Below are positions 7,789 to 15,486 of a stretch of DNA of 37,123 bases, piece by piece. Position numbers and translations under genes: made by a program. The notes below the pieces were generated by a model that saw only the letters and a list, made by a program, of their open reading frames with translations, made no database searches and was not told where the DNA came from. Position 1 is the first letter of the stretch; every line of letters starts with the position of its first letter. The DNA comes from an uncultured Lachnospiraceae bacterium (lineage in GTDB: Bacteria > Bacillota > Clostridia > Lachnospirales > Lachnospiraceae), in assembly GCA_900315055.1 (NCBI GenBank), contig OMXP01000024.1, positions 1 to 37,123 of the forward strand, read 5' to 3'.

Positions 7789-9014
7789 AATTTCGCCAAC
7801 GAAAGGCCGGCGCGATAGCCGGTCGCAAACGCAAAGGTCAGGTTGTAGCCGCCGCAGATGCCGTCCGCATCGAGAAGTTCCCCGACAGGATACAGCCCCG
7901 GGCAGACTTTTGATTCCATCGTATCCGGATCAACCTCGGACAGGGCGACCCCGCCTGCCGTCACCTGGGATGTTTCATAGCTTCCGGTTCCGGTGACCAT
8001 AAAAGGCAGATCTTTCAGGAGGGAAAAGAGATGATCCAGCACCGCGTCAGGGTTCCCGACGTTTTTCATCTTCTTCTCATCGGCAAGCCCGACTCTCCGG
8101 ACAAGGTACGAGGAGAGACCTTCCGGAATGAGGCCGAACAGAATCTCTCCGGCTGTCAGAGAGGACAGCTCTTCTCTTCTTCGCACCCGGATCTTCTCAA
8201 GATCGTTTCTTCCGATGTCCGGAACAAGATCAAGGGTTACGGAAACTTCCTTCTCCCCCTCAAGGAGTTTTCCGGAGACGAGGCGGCTTACCTGAAATAC
8301 GGGGATTCCGGAGATGCCGGTTTTTGTAAACTGCAGCTCGCCTTCCTCCGTGCGCCCGTCGGCCGTGATGCTCCCGGTTGTGCGGACCCCGGCAGCTGCT
8401 TTGATCAGAGGATCCGACACGGTAAGCGATGTCAGTGCCGGGTGCACAGGTACAATTTTATGCCCGAGCTTTTCCGCAATGGACAGCCCGTTTCCGGTGC
8501 AGTGAAAGGCCCGGCTTACCAGCCCGCCGGTTGCAAGAATGAGCCCCTCAGCAGAAACAGCACTCTTTTTACCGTCCGCTCCCCGGAGCGTGCAGGTAAA
8601 GCCGCTGCCGGTCTTTTGTACCTTCTCGAGGAACGTCTCCGGAAGGAACAAAAGTCCCGAACGCAGGATCTTCTTCTCGAAAAACCGGGCCACCGTTGCG
8701 GCCTGATCGGTCCGCGGATAGAAATAGCCGCTGCGCTCATGGACGGGGATTCCGTGCTCTTCAAAGAAAACCGACGGCCGGAAACCGTTCACAAAGCGCA
8801 TCGGATCTCCGCTGCCTGAATAGTAGCAGTCCTCTTCCATCCGCGCATTGGCAAGGTTGCATCGCCCGTTTCCCGTTGCATAGATCTTCTTTGCGATCTT
8901 CTCGTTTCCGTCGATCAGAATGATTTTGTCCGCAGGACAGCCGTTCTCAAGAAGTGTGAGGGCTGCCATGCAGCCCGCTGCCCCGGCCCCTGCAATCAGT
9001 ATCGTTCCTCTCAT
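7785..9014 (-). CDS. HI0933/BaiN-like flavoprotein
   Basis: The 409-residue protein belongs to the HI0933-like (YhiN/BaiN) NAD(P)/FAD oxidoreductases. Evidence: N-terminal FAD motif ILIAGAGAAGCMAALTLL, the family hallmark KKIYATGNGRCNLAN (about residues 41-55), LILATGG in the middle, and the C-terminal YPVGELLDADGICGGYNLTFAFATGYRAG. Members have been linked to bile-acid 7-dehydroxylation in gut clostridia and to other reductions, but most are unassigned. I chose the ATG at 9014 because it places the Rossmann strand at the usual position; a GTG at 9044 with GGGAGG twelve bases upstream would add ten residues and overlap the preceding gene by 28 bases. It is translationally coupled to the next, unrelated flavoprotein. 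Confidence 0.9.
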   Translation of the reverse strand: MRGTILIAGAGAAGCMAALTLLENGCPADKIILIDGNEKIAKKIYATGNGRCNLANARMEEDCYYSGSGDPMRFVNGFRPSVFFEEHGIPVHERSGYFYPRTDQAATVARFFEKKILRSGLLFLPETFLEKVQKTGSGFTCTLRGADGKKSAVSAEGLILATGGLVSRAFHCTGNGLSIAEKLGHKIVPVHPALTSLTVSDPLIKAAAGVRTTGSITADGRTEEGELQFTKTGISGIPVFQVSRLVSGKLLEGEKEVSVTLDLVPDIGRNDLEKIRVRRREELSSLTAGEILFGLIPEGLSSYLVRRVGLADEKKMKNVGNPDAVLDHLFSLLKDLPFMVTGTGSYETSQVTAGGVALSEVDPDTMESKVCPGLYPVGELLDADGICGGYNLTFAFATGYRAGLSLAKL

Positions 9015-9016
9015 CT

Positions 9017-10633
9017 CTACAGCCCCATGCGGTCTGCAAGCCACAGGACAAACGTTCCTCCCGGCACCCGTTTGAGGTGCATGAGATTCGGTGCCCGAAA
9101 CCAGAGGCTCACCACCGCGAACAGAATCCAGTAGATCAGGGCAAGAAGAATGGTCCCGCCCACCGGAATCACCTCATCGGTCATGTAGTCGTTGAGTGCA
9201 ATGACCGGAAGGCAGGCGGTGATGGCCGCCGCAAGAATCCGGACAAGGCCAAGGACAAACGACGTATCCGTGGCCCGAAGAATCGAGTTTCGAACGCTCA
9301 CGTACAAGGCAATGCCAAAGGCTGCGCCAAAGAACACGAGGGAGAGCCCCAGTGCTTCGACTTTCTCGTGAAAGGCACCAAGCCCCGCGTACAGGACAAG
9401 GGTCTGTACGACAAAAGCGATGGCACCGGCTGCCAGAATGAACTTTTCCGCAAAGGTTCCGATCACGAGAAGCATCATGAGGATCAGGAAGGAACCGAAG
9501 GCAATGGCAGGGGCGCCGAGCTTTACGGTCAGCACGGCAGCATTCCGGATATCCGCATTCATGCCGTTGTGCAGGATCTGGACAATGGGTTTCCCGGCGC
9601 CAAAGACAAACAGGGAAGCCGGAATGGAAACATAGCCGGAGAGCTCCATCATGACGCTGAAGCGCCGTTTCAGGGGCTTTCTCTTTCCCAGGGAAAAGTC
9701 CCTCTGGCAGAGAAGCGGATACCTGGTAAAGAACACCGTGGCAAGAATCGTGCAAAGAAGAAGGAGCGGCAGGCTTACGCAGTAAAATCCCGCAAGAGAT
9801 GTCAGATCAAACCCTCCGATCGCCACATCGACCAGCATCGTGACAAACAGGATGGCAAAGAAGACTGCCTCCTTCAGGAGAAGTCTTGCATAGTATAACG
9901 CAGCAGGCAGCAGCTTCTCATCATGGTCAAGTGCCATCGGATCGAGCTGGTCATGGAGATTTTTGCGGACCATCAGGCAGATGGCAAGGGCAGCAAGGAA
10001 CGAGAGCAGGGCTGCGAGGGAAAAACCGAGAGCTGCACCGGCTCCGCCATAGACTGCAGACAGACTTTTATTCCGAAGAAGCAGGGCAATCTTCTGGCCT
10101 CTTGCGCGCAGCAGAACGGAGAAGATCTCCCCGAATACGATGGTGCTGATTCCGAAGAAGTTCAGAATCCCAAACGTGATCGACGTCAGTCCCATCGCGC
10201 TGACAAGGCCAAGAAGCGGCCCCAGAAGACTCCCGAAAATCAGGAACGGCAGAAGCAGCAGGATGGAAATATAGGAATAGCGCTGGGAAAAGAACGTTGT
10301 CGAGATACTCTGCGCGTTGAAGCCAAGAATCAGTGACAGCACAAGTGTCGGGATCAGTGTCAGGCCGACCGTCGCCCTGTGGAACACGATGGCATTGTAT
10401 AAGCGTCGCCGCTTCAGCCGCCGTTCAATCTGCTGCCGTGCAATGAAAAGGCCCCCGTACAGAAAAATACTGACCGGGAACAGCAGGCAGTAAAAAGGGC
10501 CTGCCGCGTAGTACATGCTCTCACACCCGGTGGTCCCGGACACGAGAAGTACTGCGATGCAGACCTCCATGATCAGCAGGAACACCGGAAGAGATTTTCG
10601 ATCCATTAGGAATCTCGACTGTTTCTGCTCCAT
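9017..10633 (-). CDS. Polytopic membrane protein resembling MOP-superfamily flippases (SpoVB/MurJ/MATE-like)
   Basis: The 538-residue protein has a dozen or more hydrophobic segments, beginning near residues 14-33 (LPVFLLIMEVCIAVLLVSG) and continuing to about residue 520, separated by short loops and one basic stretch (KRKPLKRRFSVMMEL, about 320-335). The two-lobe arrangement, the R-x-T/A-L-L-R-A-like segments (IVFGEIFSVLLRARGQK, SVRNSILRATDTS) and the size fit MATE/SpoVB-type lipid or drug exporters. The match is by topology and weak motifs only, so a transported substrate cannot be named. GAGGA five bases before the ATG supports the start. It is placed between ybeY and the flavoproteins with 25 bases and about 2 bases of spacing respectively. 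Confidence 0.6.
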   Translation of the reverse strand: MEQKQSRFLMDRKSLPVFLLIMEVCIAVLLVSGTTGCESMYYAAGPFYCLLFPVSIFLYGGLFIARQQIERRLKRRRLYNAIVFHRATVGLTLIPTLVLSLILGFNAQSISTTFFSQRYSYISILLLLPFLIFGSLLGPLLGLVSAMGLTSITFGILNFFGISTIVFGEIFSVLLRARGQKIALLLRNKSLSAVYGGAGAALGFSLAALLSFLAALAICLMVRKNLHDQLDPMALDHDEKLLPAALYYARLLLKEAVFFAILFVTMLVDVAIGGFDLTSLAGFYCVSLPLLLLCTILATVFFTRYPLLCQRDFSLGKRKPLKRRFSVMMELSGYVSIPASLFVFGAGKPIVQILHNGMNADIRNAAVLTVKLGAPAIAFGSFLILMMLLVIGTFAEKFILAAGAIAFVVQTLVLYAGLGAFHEKVEALGLSLVFFGAAFGIALYVSVRNSILRATDTSFVLGLVRILAAAITACLPVIALNDYMTDEVIPVGGTILLALIYWILFAVVSLWFRAPNLMHLKRVPGGTFVLWLADRMGL

Positions 10634-10658
10634 ATTTATCCTCTTTGCCCTCTTCCTG

Positions 10659-11189
10659 TCAGTGGATTCCTCTCACCGTTTCCTCTGTCGTATCCCTCGG
10701 AATGTGAAGCAGGTCCATGATGATTCTCTGCTTTTCTTCCATGAGACCGGCATCTGTCTCTCTGATGTGATCATATCCGCAAAGATGCAGCATGCTGTGA
10801 CACACAAGGAAAGCGTACTCCCGAAGGGTCGAGTGCCCGTACTGCGAAGCCTGTAACAGAACCCGGTTCGTGTTGACGAGGATATCCCCGAGAAGCACCC
10901 GTCCCGTATCGGGGTCCATGCAATCGGGTGAGGTTTCCGGAAACTGTCCCGGTGCCTCAAACTCAAGGCCCGGAAAGGAGATGACGTCCGTCGGGGCATC
11001 AATTCCCCGGTATTCCCGGTTCACATCCTGTATGAAGGCATCCTCGCACAGAGTAAGACTCACCTCCGCATCGAACGGACACTTTTCCTCGGAAAGCACC
11101 GTCCGTGCCACTTTCCCCGCAACTGCCCTCAGGGAGAAGTCGAAGGTGTCATGTGTGTGACTGATTATTGTGACTGCGACTTTGCTCAT
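10659..11189 (-). CDS. ybeY: Endoribonuclease YbeY (16S rRNA maturation)
   Basis: YbeY is a zinc-dependent single-strand endoribonuclease involved in 16S rRNA 3' end maturation and ribosome quality control. The metal site H-x3-H-x5-H is intact as HSMLHLCGYDH (His131, His135, His141), and the conserved PTDVISFP and LGDILVN blocks are present. Length of 176 residues is normal. The ATG overlaps the 3' end of phoH by 41 bases, with GAGGA immediately upstream; no better internal start exists. The phoH-ybeY order is the common Firmicutes arrangement, but downstream genes here are not the usual diacylglycerol kinase and era. Confidence 0.96.
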   Translation of the reverse strand: MSKVAVTIISHTHDTFDFSLRAVAGKVARTVLSEEKCPFDAEVSLTLCEDAFIQDVNREYRGIDAPTDVISFPGLEFEAPGQFPETSPDCMDPDTGRVLLGDILVNTNRVLLQASQYGHSTLREYAFLVCHSMLHLCGYDHIRETDAGLMEEKQRIIMDLLHIPRDTTEETVRGIH

Positions 11190-12132
11190 ATTCCTCGTAT
11201 GCCTTCACGATCTTCTGTACGATCGGATGCCGGACCACATCGTGGGAGTTCAGTGTAATGAAGGTCAGCCCCTCGATGTGCTTTCTGGACAGAACGCGGG
11301 TCGCGACATCAAGACCCGACCTCGAGTTCGGGGCAAGATCCTTCTGCGTGGCATCGCCCGTGATCACCGCATGGGACCCGAAACCGAAGCGGGTCAGAAA
11401 CATCTTCATCTGCTCCGGCGTCGTGTTCTGTGCCTCGTCCAGGATGATATAGGCGTTGTCAAGGGTGCGTCCTCTCATATAGGCGAGCGGTGCGACCTCG
11501 ATGAGTCCCTTCTCCATGTTCGCCTGGAACTTCTCGGCGCCCATGATCTGGTACAGAGCATCATAGAGCGGTCGAAGGTACGGATCAACCTTGCTCTGCA
11601 GATCTCCGGGCAGGAAACCGAGTTTCTCGCCCGCCTCGATCGCAGGCCTCGTCAGAATGATCCGTTCCACCTCATGGTTCTGAAAGGCCGTGATGGCCAT
11701 CGCCATCGCAAGGAACGTCTTGCCCGTACCTGCGGGGCCGTTTGCGAACACGATAAGGTTGTTCCGGATCGCGTCCACATACTTCTTCTGCCCCATCGTC
11801 TTCGGTTTGACCGGCTTGCCGTTTACCGTGTGACAGATCACATCGGAATCCATGTCGGCAAGCATGCCGGGTTTTGCCTCGTCCTGCATCTCCAAAACGT
11901 AATCTACCTTCTGCTTTTCAATATCGCTGCCGTGGTAGGCAAGGCCGGCCAGTTCATCGAGAATGGACACTGCCCTGGTGACACTGTCCTTCCTCTCCCC
12001 GCGGACCTTGACAGCCCCGTCGCGCAGAATCACATCGACACCCAGGTTCTTCTCGATCTGACGTACGTTGTCGTCATGATTGCCGAAGATCTCCCTTTGC
12101 ACCTTTGCGCTGTAGTCCAGTACGACTTCCAA
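11149..12132 (-). CDS. PhoH-family ATPase
   Basis: This 327-residue cytoplasmic ATPase has a KH-like N-terminal part (DNVRQIEKNLGVDVILRDGAVKVRGE) and a P-loop, GPAGTGKT at about residues 132-139, with Walker B AYIILDEAQN near 232-241 and arginine-containing FGFGSHAVITGDATQKDL after it. PhoH-like proteins are thought to act with YbeY in RNA or ribosome metabolism; the exact substrate is unsettled. The reading frame can only begin at a TTG (12130-12132), because starting at the next ATG would delete the KH-like region; AAGGAG lies twelve bases upstream in the nfnB-phoH gap of 17 bases. It overlaps ybeY. Confidence 0.93.
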   Translation of the reverse strand: MEVVLDYSAKVQREIFGNHDDNVRQIEKNLGVDVILRDGAVKVRGERKDSVTRAVSILDELAGLAYHGSDIEKQKVDYVLEMQDEAKPGMLADMDSDVICHTVNGKPVKPKTMGQKKYVDAIRNNLIVFANGPAGTGKTFLAMAMAITAFQNHEVERIILTRPAIEAGEKLGFLPGDLQSKVDPYLRPLYDALYQIMGAEKFQANMEKGLIEVAPLAYMRGRTLDNAYIILDEAQNTTPEQMKMFLTRFGFGSHAVITGDATQKDLAPNSRSGLDVATRVLSRKHIEGLTFITLNSHDVVRHPIVQKIVKAYEEYEQSRSHNNQSHT

Positions 12133-12149
12133 GTTAGAGCTGTTCTCCT

Positions 12150-13541
12150 TTATTTCCGGGAAAGATAGCTGTCGATTCCCTTCGCGGCTGCCTTGCCGGC
12201 ACCCATGGCAAGAATCACGGTTGCAGCACCGGTGACGGCATCGCCGCCGGCAAAGACACCGGCTCTTGTCGTCATCTCGTTCTCATCGACAATGATACCG
12301 CCCTTCTTCGTGGTCTCAAGTCCCGGCGTCGTGTGGCGGATCAGCGGGTTCGGGCTGGTGCCGAGAGCCATGATGACACAGTCACAGTCGATGTGGAATC
12401 TCGAATCCGGGATCTCCACCGGACGTCTTCTGCCGGACGCATCGGGCTCGCCGAGCTCCATGCGCACGCAGTCGATGCCGTTCACCCAGCCGTTCTCATC
12501 GTGGGTAATCTCGACGGGATTCGTCAGCAGGTTGAAGACAATGCCCTCCTGCTTTGCATGTCCGACCTCTTCTTTTCTTGCCGGAAGCTCTTCCTCGGAG
12601 CGGCGGTATACGATATGCGTCTCCGCGCCAAGGCGAAGTGCCGTTCTTGCAGCGTCCATTGCGACGTTGCCGCCGCCGACAACGACGGCCTTCTTGGCAC
12701 GCATGATGGGCGTTCTCGAATCCTCCGAGTAGGCACCCATCAGGTTGGAGCGTGTCAGATACTCATTGGCGGAGAATACGCCAAGGGACTGCTCGCCCGG
12801 GATGTTCATGAACCGGGGAAGACCTGCGCCGGAGCCGACGAAGACCGCTTCGAACCCTTCCTTCTCCATCAGATCATCGATCGAGACGGAGCGGCCGATG
12901 ACGCAGTCGGTTTCGATCTTCACGCCGAGAGCCTTCACGTTCTCGACTTCCTTCGCGACGACCTTCTCCTTCGGCAGACGGAACTCCGGGATGCCGTAGA
13001 CCAGAACGCCGCCGGCCTTGTGCAGAGCCTCGAAAATCGTGACATCATAGCCGAGCTTTGCCAGATCTCCGGCACAGGTAAGGCCGGACGGGCCGGCTCC
13101 GATGACGGCTACCTTGTGGCCGTTCCTGGCAGCGGGAGCTTCCGGGCGAATGCCCATCTCCTTGGCCGTATCTGCCGTGTAGCGCTCGAGCTTTCCGATG
13201 GAGACGGCCTCGCCCTTGATGCCGCGCACGCACTGTGCCTCGCACTGCTTCTCCTGCGGACATACACGGCCGCAGACAGCCGGCAGAGCGCTGCTCTTCG
13301 AGATGACCTCATAGGCTCCCGGGACATCGTTCTCCTTGAGATGAGCGATAAAGCCGGGAATGTCGATCGAGACCGGGCAGCCGGTGACGCAGCGGGGATT
13401 CTTGCAGTTGAGGCATCTGGTCGCCTCGGCCTGCGCCTCTTCCGCGTTGTATCCGAGACAGACCTCTTCAAAGTTCATGGCGCGGACCTTCGGATCCTGC
13501 TCACGGACCGGAACTTTTTTCATCATATCCACCTGAATCAT
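12150..13541 (-). CDS. nfnB: NADH-dependent ferredoxin:NADP+ oxidoreductase large subunit NfnB (GltA/SudA family)
   Basis: The 463-residue protein has the glutamate-synthase-small-subunit fold. Two [4Fe-4S] clusters are indicated by CLNCKNPRCVTGCPV (about residues 42-56) and CGRVCPQEKQCEAQC (about 90-104). It has an FAD motif VIGAGPSGLTCAGDLAKLG and an NADPH motif VVVGGGNVAMDAARTALRLG. Alone it could be annotated as glutamate synthase subunit GltA, but the gene directly upstream encodes an NfnA-type flavoprotein and no glutamate synthase large subunit is present, so the electron-bifurcating Nfn complex is the better call. That enzyme couples NADH and reduced ferredoxin oxidation to NADP+ reduction in anaerobes. 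GAGGAG six bases upstream fixes the ATG, 15 bases after nfnA. Confidence 0.88.
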   Translation of the reverse strand: MIQVDMMKKVPVREQDPKVRAMNFEEVCLGYNAEEAQAEATRCLNCKNPRCVTGCPVSIDIPGFIAHLKENDVPGAYEVISKSSALPAVCGRVCPQEKQCEAQCVRGIKGEAVSIGKLERYTADTAKEMGIRPEAPAARNGHKVAVIGAGPSGLTCAGDLAKLGYDVTIFEALHKAGGVLVYGIPEFRLPKEKVVAKEVENVKALGVKIETDCVIGRSVSIDDLMEKEGFEAVFVGSGAGLPRFMNIPGEQSLGVFSANEYLTRSNLMGAYSEDSRTPIMRAKKAVVVGGGNVAMDAARTALRLGAETHIVYRRSEEELPARKEEVGHAKQEGIVFNLLTNPVEITHDENGWVNGIDCVRMELGEPDASGRRRPVEIPDSRFHIDCDCVIMALGTSPNPLIRHTTPGLETTKKGGIIVDENEMTTRAGVFAGGDAVTGAATVILAMGAGKAAAKGIDSYLSRK

Positions 13542-13556
13542 GCTATTCTCCTCTAC

Positions 13557-14435
13557 TTACCTGCAGACGCCGCAGCCGCCTTCGTGAGTCTCTCTCTCCT
13601 GTTCGCGAAGAAGGAGCCTGCCCTCTTCGGTCTTGTAGAGACGGGAACGCTGCATGGCCTGATCAAAATCCACTTCCCAGCCGTCAAACTCGGGTCCGTC
13701 GACGCAGGCAAACTTCACCTCGCCGCCGACCAGAAGACGACATGCGCCGCACATGCCGGTGCCATCGACCATGATCGTGTTCATGGAGACGACCGTCGGG
13801 ATGTTCAGCTTCTTTGTGAGCTGGCAGGCAAACTTCATCATGATCATCGGTCCGATGACCACGCAGTGATCATAGCGCTTGCCCTCGTCATAGAGCTGCT
13901 GCAGAGCGACGCAGACATTGCCGTGGATCCCGTAGGAGCCGTCATCGGTTGCAAAGTACAGGTTGTCGCAGACGGCTCTCATCTCGTCCTCGAGAATCAG
14001 CAGGTCCTTGGTGCGGGCACCCTGGATGCAGTCGACGTGTGCGCCCTGGGCATGCAGCCACTTGAGCTGGTTGTAGACAGGAGCCGTGCCGACACCGCCT
14101 GCGATGAACAGGATGTGCTTCTTCAGGAGCTCGTCCTTTGGAAGGGCTACCAGATCGGAGGGATTGCCGAGAGGCCCGACCACGTCCGCAAATGAATCGC
14201 CCACATTCAGGGTTGCCATGCGGTAGGTCTCCGCACCGACAGTCTGGAAGACAATGGTAACAAGACCCTTTTCGGGGTCTTCGTCACAGACTGTCAGCGG
14301 AATCCGCTCGCCGTCCTGTGAGGCGCGCACAATCAGAAACTGCCCGGGCAGAGCTTTCTGTGCCACCCGCGGTGCCACGACATCCATCAGGTAAACCTTC
14401 GGCCCGAGGAGCTCTTTTTTCGTGATTTCAAACAT
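13557..14435 (-). CDS. nfnA: Sulfide/dihydroorotate dehydrogenase-like FAD/NAD-binding subunit NfnA (SudB family)
   Basis: This 292-residue protein resembles PyrK/ferredoxin reductase. It has an FAD-binding barrel (PGQFLIVRASQDGERIPLTV, about residues 30-49), an NAD site starting HILFIAGGVGTAPVYNQLK, and a [2Fe-2S] motif D-G-T-G-M-C-G-A-C-R with a further Cys in FACVDGPEFDG; in Nfn this cluster has one Asp and three Cys ligands, all of which appear conserved. A Cys-rich tail, GGCGVCR, ends the protein. It pairs with nfnB. GGAGG seven bases before the ATG sets the start, and a promoter is visible at 14532-14560. PyrK is the main alternative, but the neighbour is not PyrD. Confidence 0.88.
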   Translation of the reverse strand: MFEITKKELLGPKVYLMDVVAPRVAQKALPGQFLIVRASQDGERIPLTVCDEDPEKGLVTIVFQTVGAETYRMATLNVGDSFADVVGPLGNPSDLVALPKDELLKKHILFIAGGVGTAPVYNQLKWLHAQGAHVDCIQGARTKDLLILEDEMRAVCDNLYFATDDGSYGIHGNVCVALQQLYDEGKRYDHCVVIGPMIMMKFACQLTKKLNIPTVVSMNTIMVDGTGMCGACRLLVGGEVKFACVDGPEFDGWEVDFDQAMQRSRLYKTEEGRLLLREQERETHEGGCGVCR

Positions 14436-14531
14436 GATCGATCCTCCAAATGTTTCGTTTCGCCGTTCGTACTGTCAGGAAGCTGCACTCTGCACCGGCA
14501 GAACGAGAAGTCCTGAAAGTCTAACGCTTTA

Positions 14532-14560
14532 ATAATAGGGAAAATGATGGTCACTTGCAA
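14532..14560 (-). promoter_or_regulatory. Sigma-A-type promoter of the nfnA cluster
   Basis: On the minus strand TTGCAA (14555-14560) is separated by exactly 17 bases from TATTAT (14532-14537). Transcription would start near 14525, giving a leader of about 90 bases before nfnA. It is the only good promoter seen ahead of the eleven-gene group down to 1557. Confidence 0.65.
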
Positions 14561-14570
14561 GACAGAACTT

Positions 14571-15470
14571 TCAGTTTTCAACGACTGTATAGTGGCTTGT
14601 CACCACATGGCTCATCTCCCCGAGATGATTGACACAGACGGCCTTTACGGTCCAGGTACCGGTGCCAAGCTCCAGCGGCTTGGTGTACAGACTGCTCTGG
14701 GTAGTCGGATCCGTTCCGTCGGTCGTATAGAAGATGCTCCCGTTCCCCTCGGTGTGCATCTCCACGGACAGGGAGCCGTCATTGTAGGTCCCGCCATCCG
14801 GCGTCAGGGTCGGCTCGAAGATCATGTACTCAAGGTACTTCTCCTGCACCGCATGATTGCCGCAGCCGTCCAGAAGAGAACTGATCGAAGCGTAGTCCGC
14901 CCGCGCCGAATAGATCGAAATCGCCCTCGTATAGGCTTCCATCACGGTATCGGGATCGGCATTCGGATCCTTTGCCACCTCGAGTGCAATCTCCAGCGCG
15001 CCGTCCATGTTCCCTGCTTTCTGCAGATACTCCTCTTTCTTGAGAAGAAGGGTGTCATTAGGCGTTCCTGTCTCATTGAGGTCCAGTGCCTTCTGAATCT
15101 CTCCGGCCGCTCCCTCATAGTCTCCCTGCGTTGCCGCCGTATAGGCGGTTCCCACATAGTAGGACTCTGAGTGGAGCAGGTTGTACCGGTAGATGCCAAA
15201 GAGGACACCGGCAAGCAGCAGAGCCGCAGCTGCGCCGATCAGGATCAGTGCCAGTTTCTTCTTTGCCCTCGATACCTCCAGGGCACGTTCTGCCCTCTTC
15301 TTTTCACTTCTTTCCTGGCGGTGGATGTCCTTTCCGATATCCTTCATCGCCTCGTGCATCTTCTGCTCCACGGAAGGCTCGTAGGTCGGAACCATGCGGA
15401 TCTCCGTAAAACAGTACTCGCAGAACAGGGCATCATCTTTAATTTCTCTACCACAGTTCGGACATTTCAT
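14571..15470 (-). CDS. Zinc-ribbon membrane protein with TPR-like repeats and a chitobiase-type C-terminal domain
   Basis: The 299-residue protein starts with a four-Cys zinc ribbon (MKCPNCGREIKDDALFCEYC), followed by a charged linker, one transmembrane helix (KLALILIGAAAALLLAGVLF, about residues 72-91), a TPR-like helical region (SESYYVGTAYTAATQGDYEGAAGEIQKALDL and on, about 101-200) and a C-terminal beta domain with FYTTDGTDPT (about 247-256), the mark of the CHB_HEX_C_1 module. The topology suggests a cytoplasmic zinc ribbon and an outside TPR/beta domain. Function is unknown. It starts 16 bases after ftsK and is probably co-transcribed with it. A GAGGA overlapping the ftsK stop precedes the ATG at a rather long 13 bases. 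Confidence 0.8.
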   Translation of the reverse strand: MKCPNCGREIKDDALFCEYCFTEIRMVPTYEPSVEQKMHEAMKDIGKDIHRQERSEKKRAERALEVSRAKKKLALILIGAAAALLLAGVLFGIYRYNLLHSESYYVGTAYTAATQGDYEGAAGEIQKALDLNETGTPNDTLLLKKEEYLQKAGNMDGALEIALEVAKDPNADPDTVMEAYTRAISIYSARADYASISSLLDGCGNHAVQEKYLEYMIFEPTLTPDGGTYNDGSLSVEMHTEGNGSIFYTTDGTDPTTQSSLYTKPLELGTGTWTVKAVCVNHLGEMSHVVTSHYTVVEN

Positions 15471-15486
15471 AAACGACAGATTTTCC

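Noticed and set aside
12333..14195. Long plus-strand open frame of 620 codons opposite nfnB/nfnA
   Set aside because: It is antisense to two well-supported genes, spans their junction and has Asp/His/Arg/Val-rich composition typical of reverse-frame artefacts in GC-rich coding DNA.
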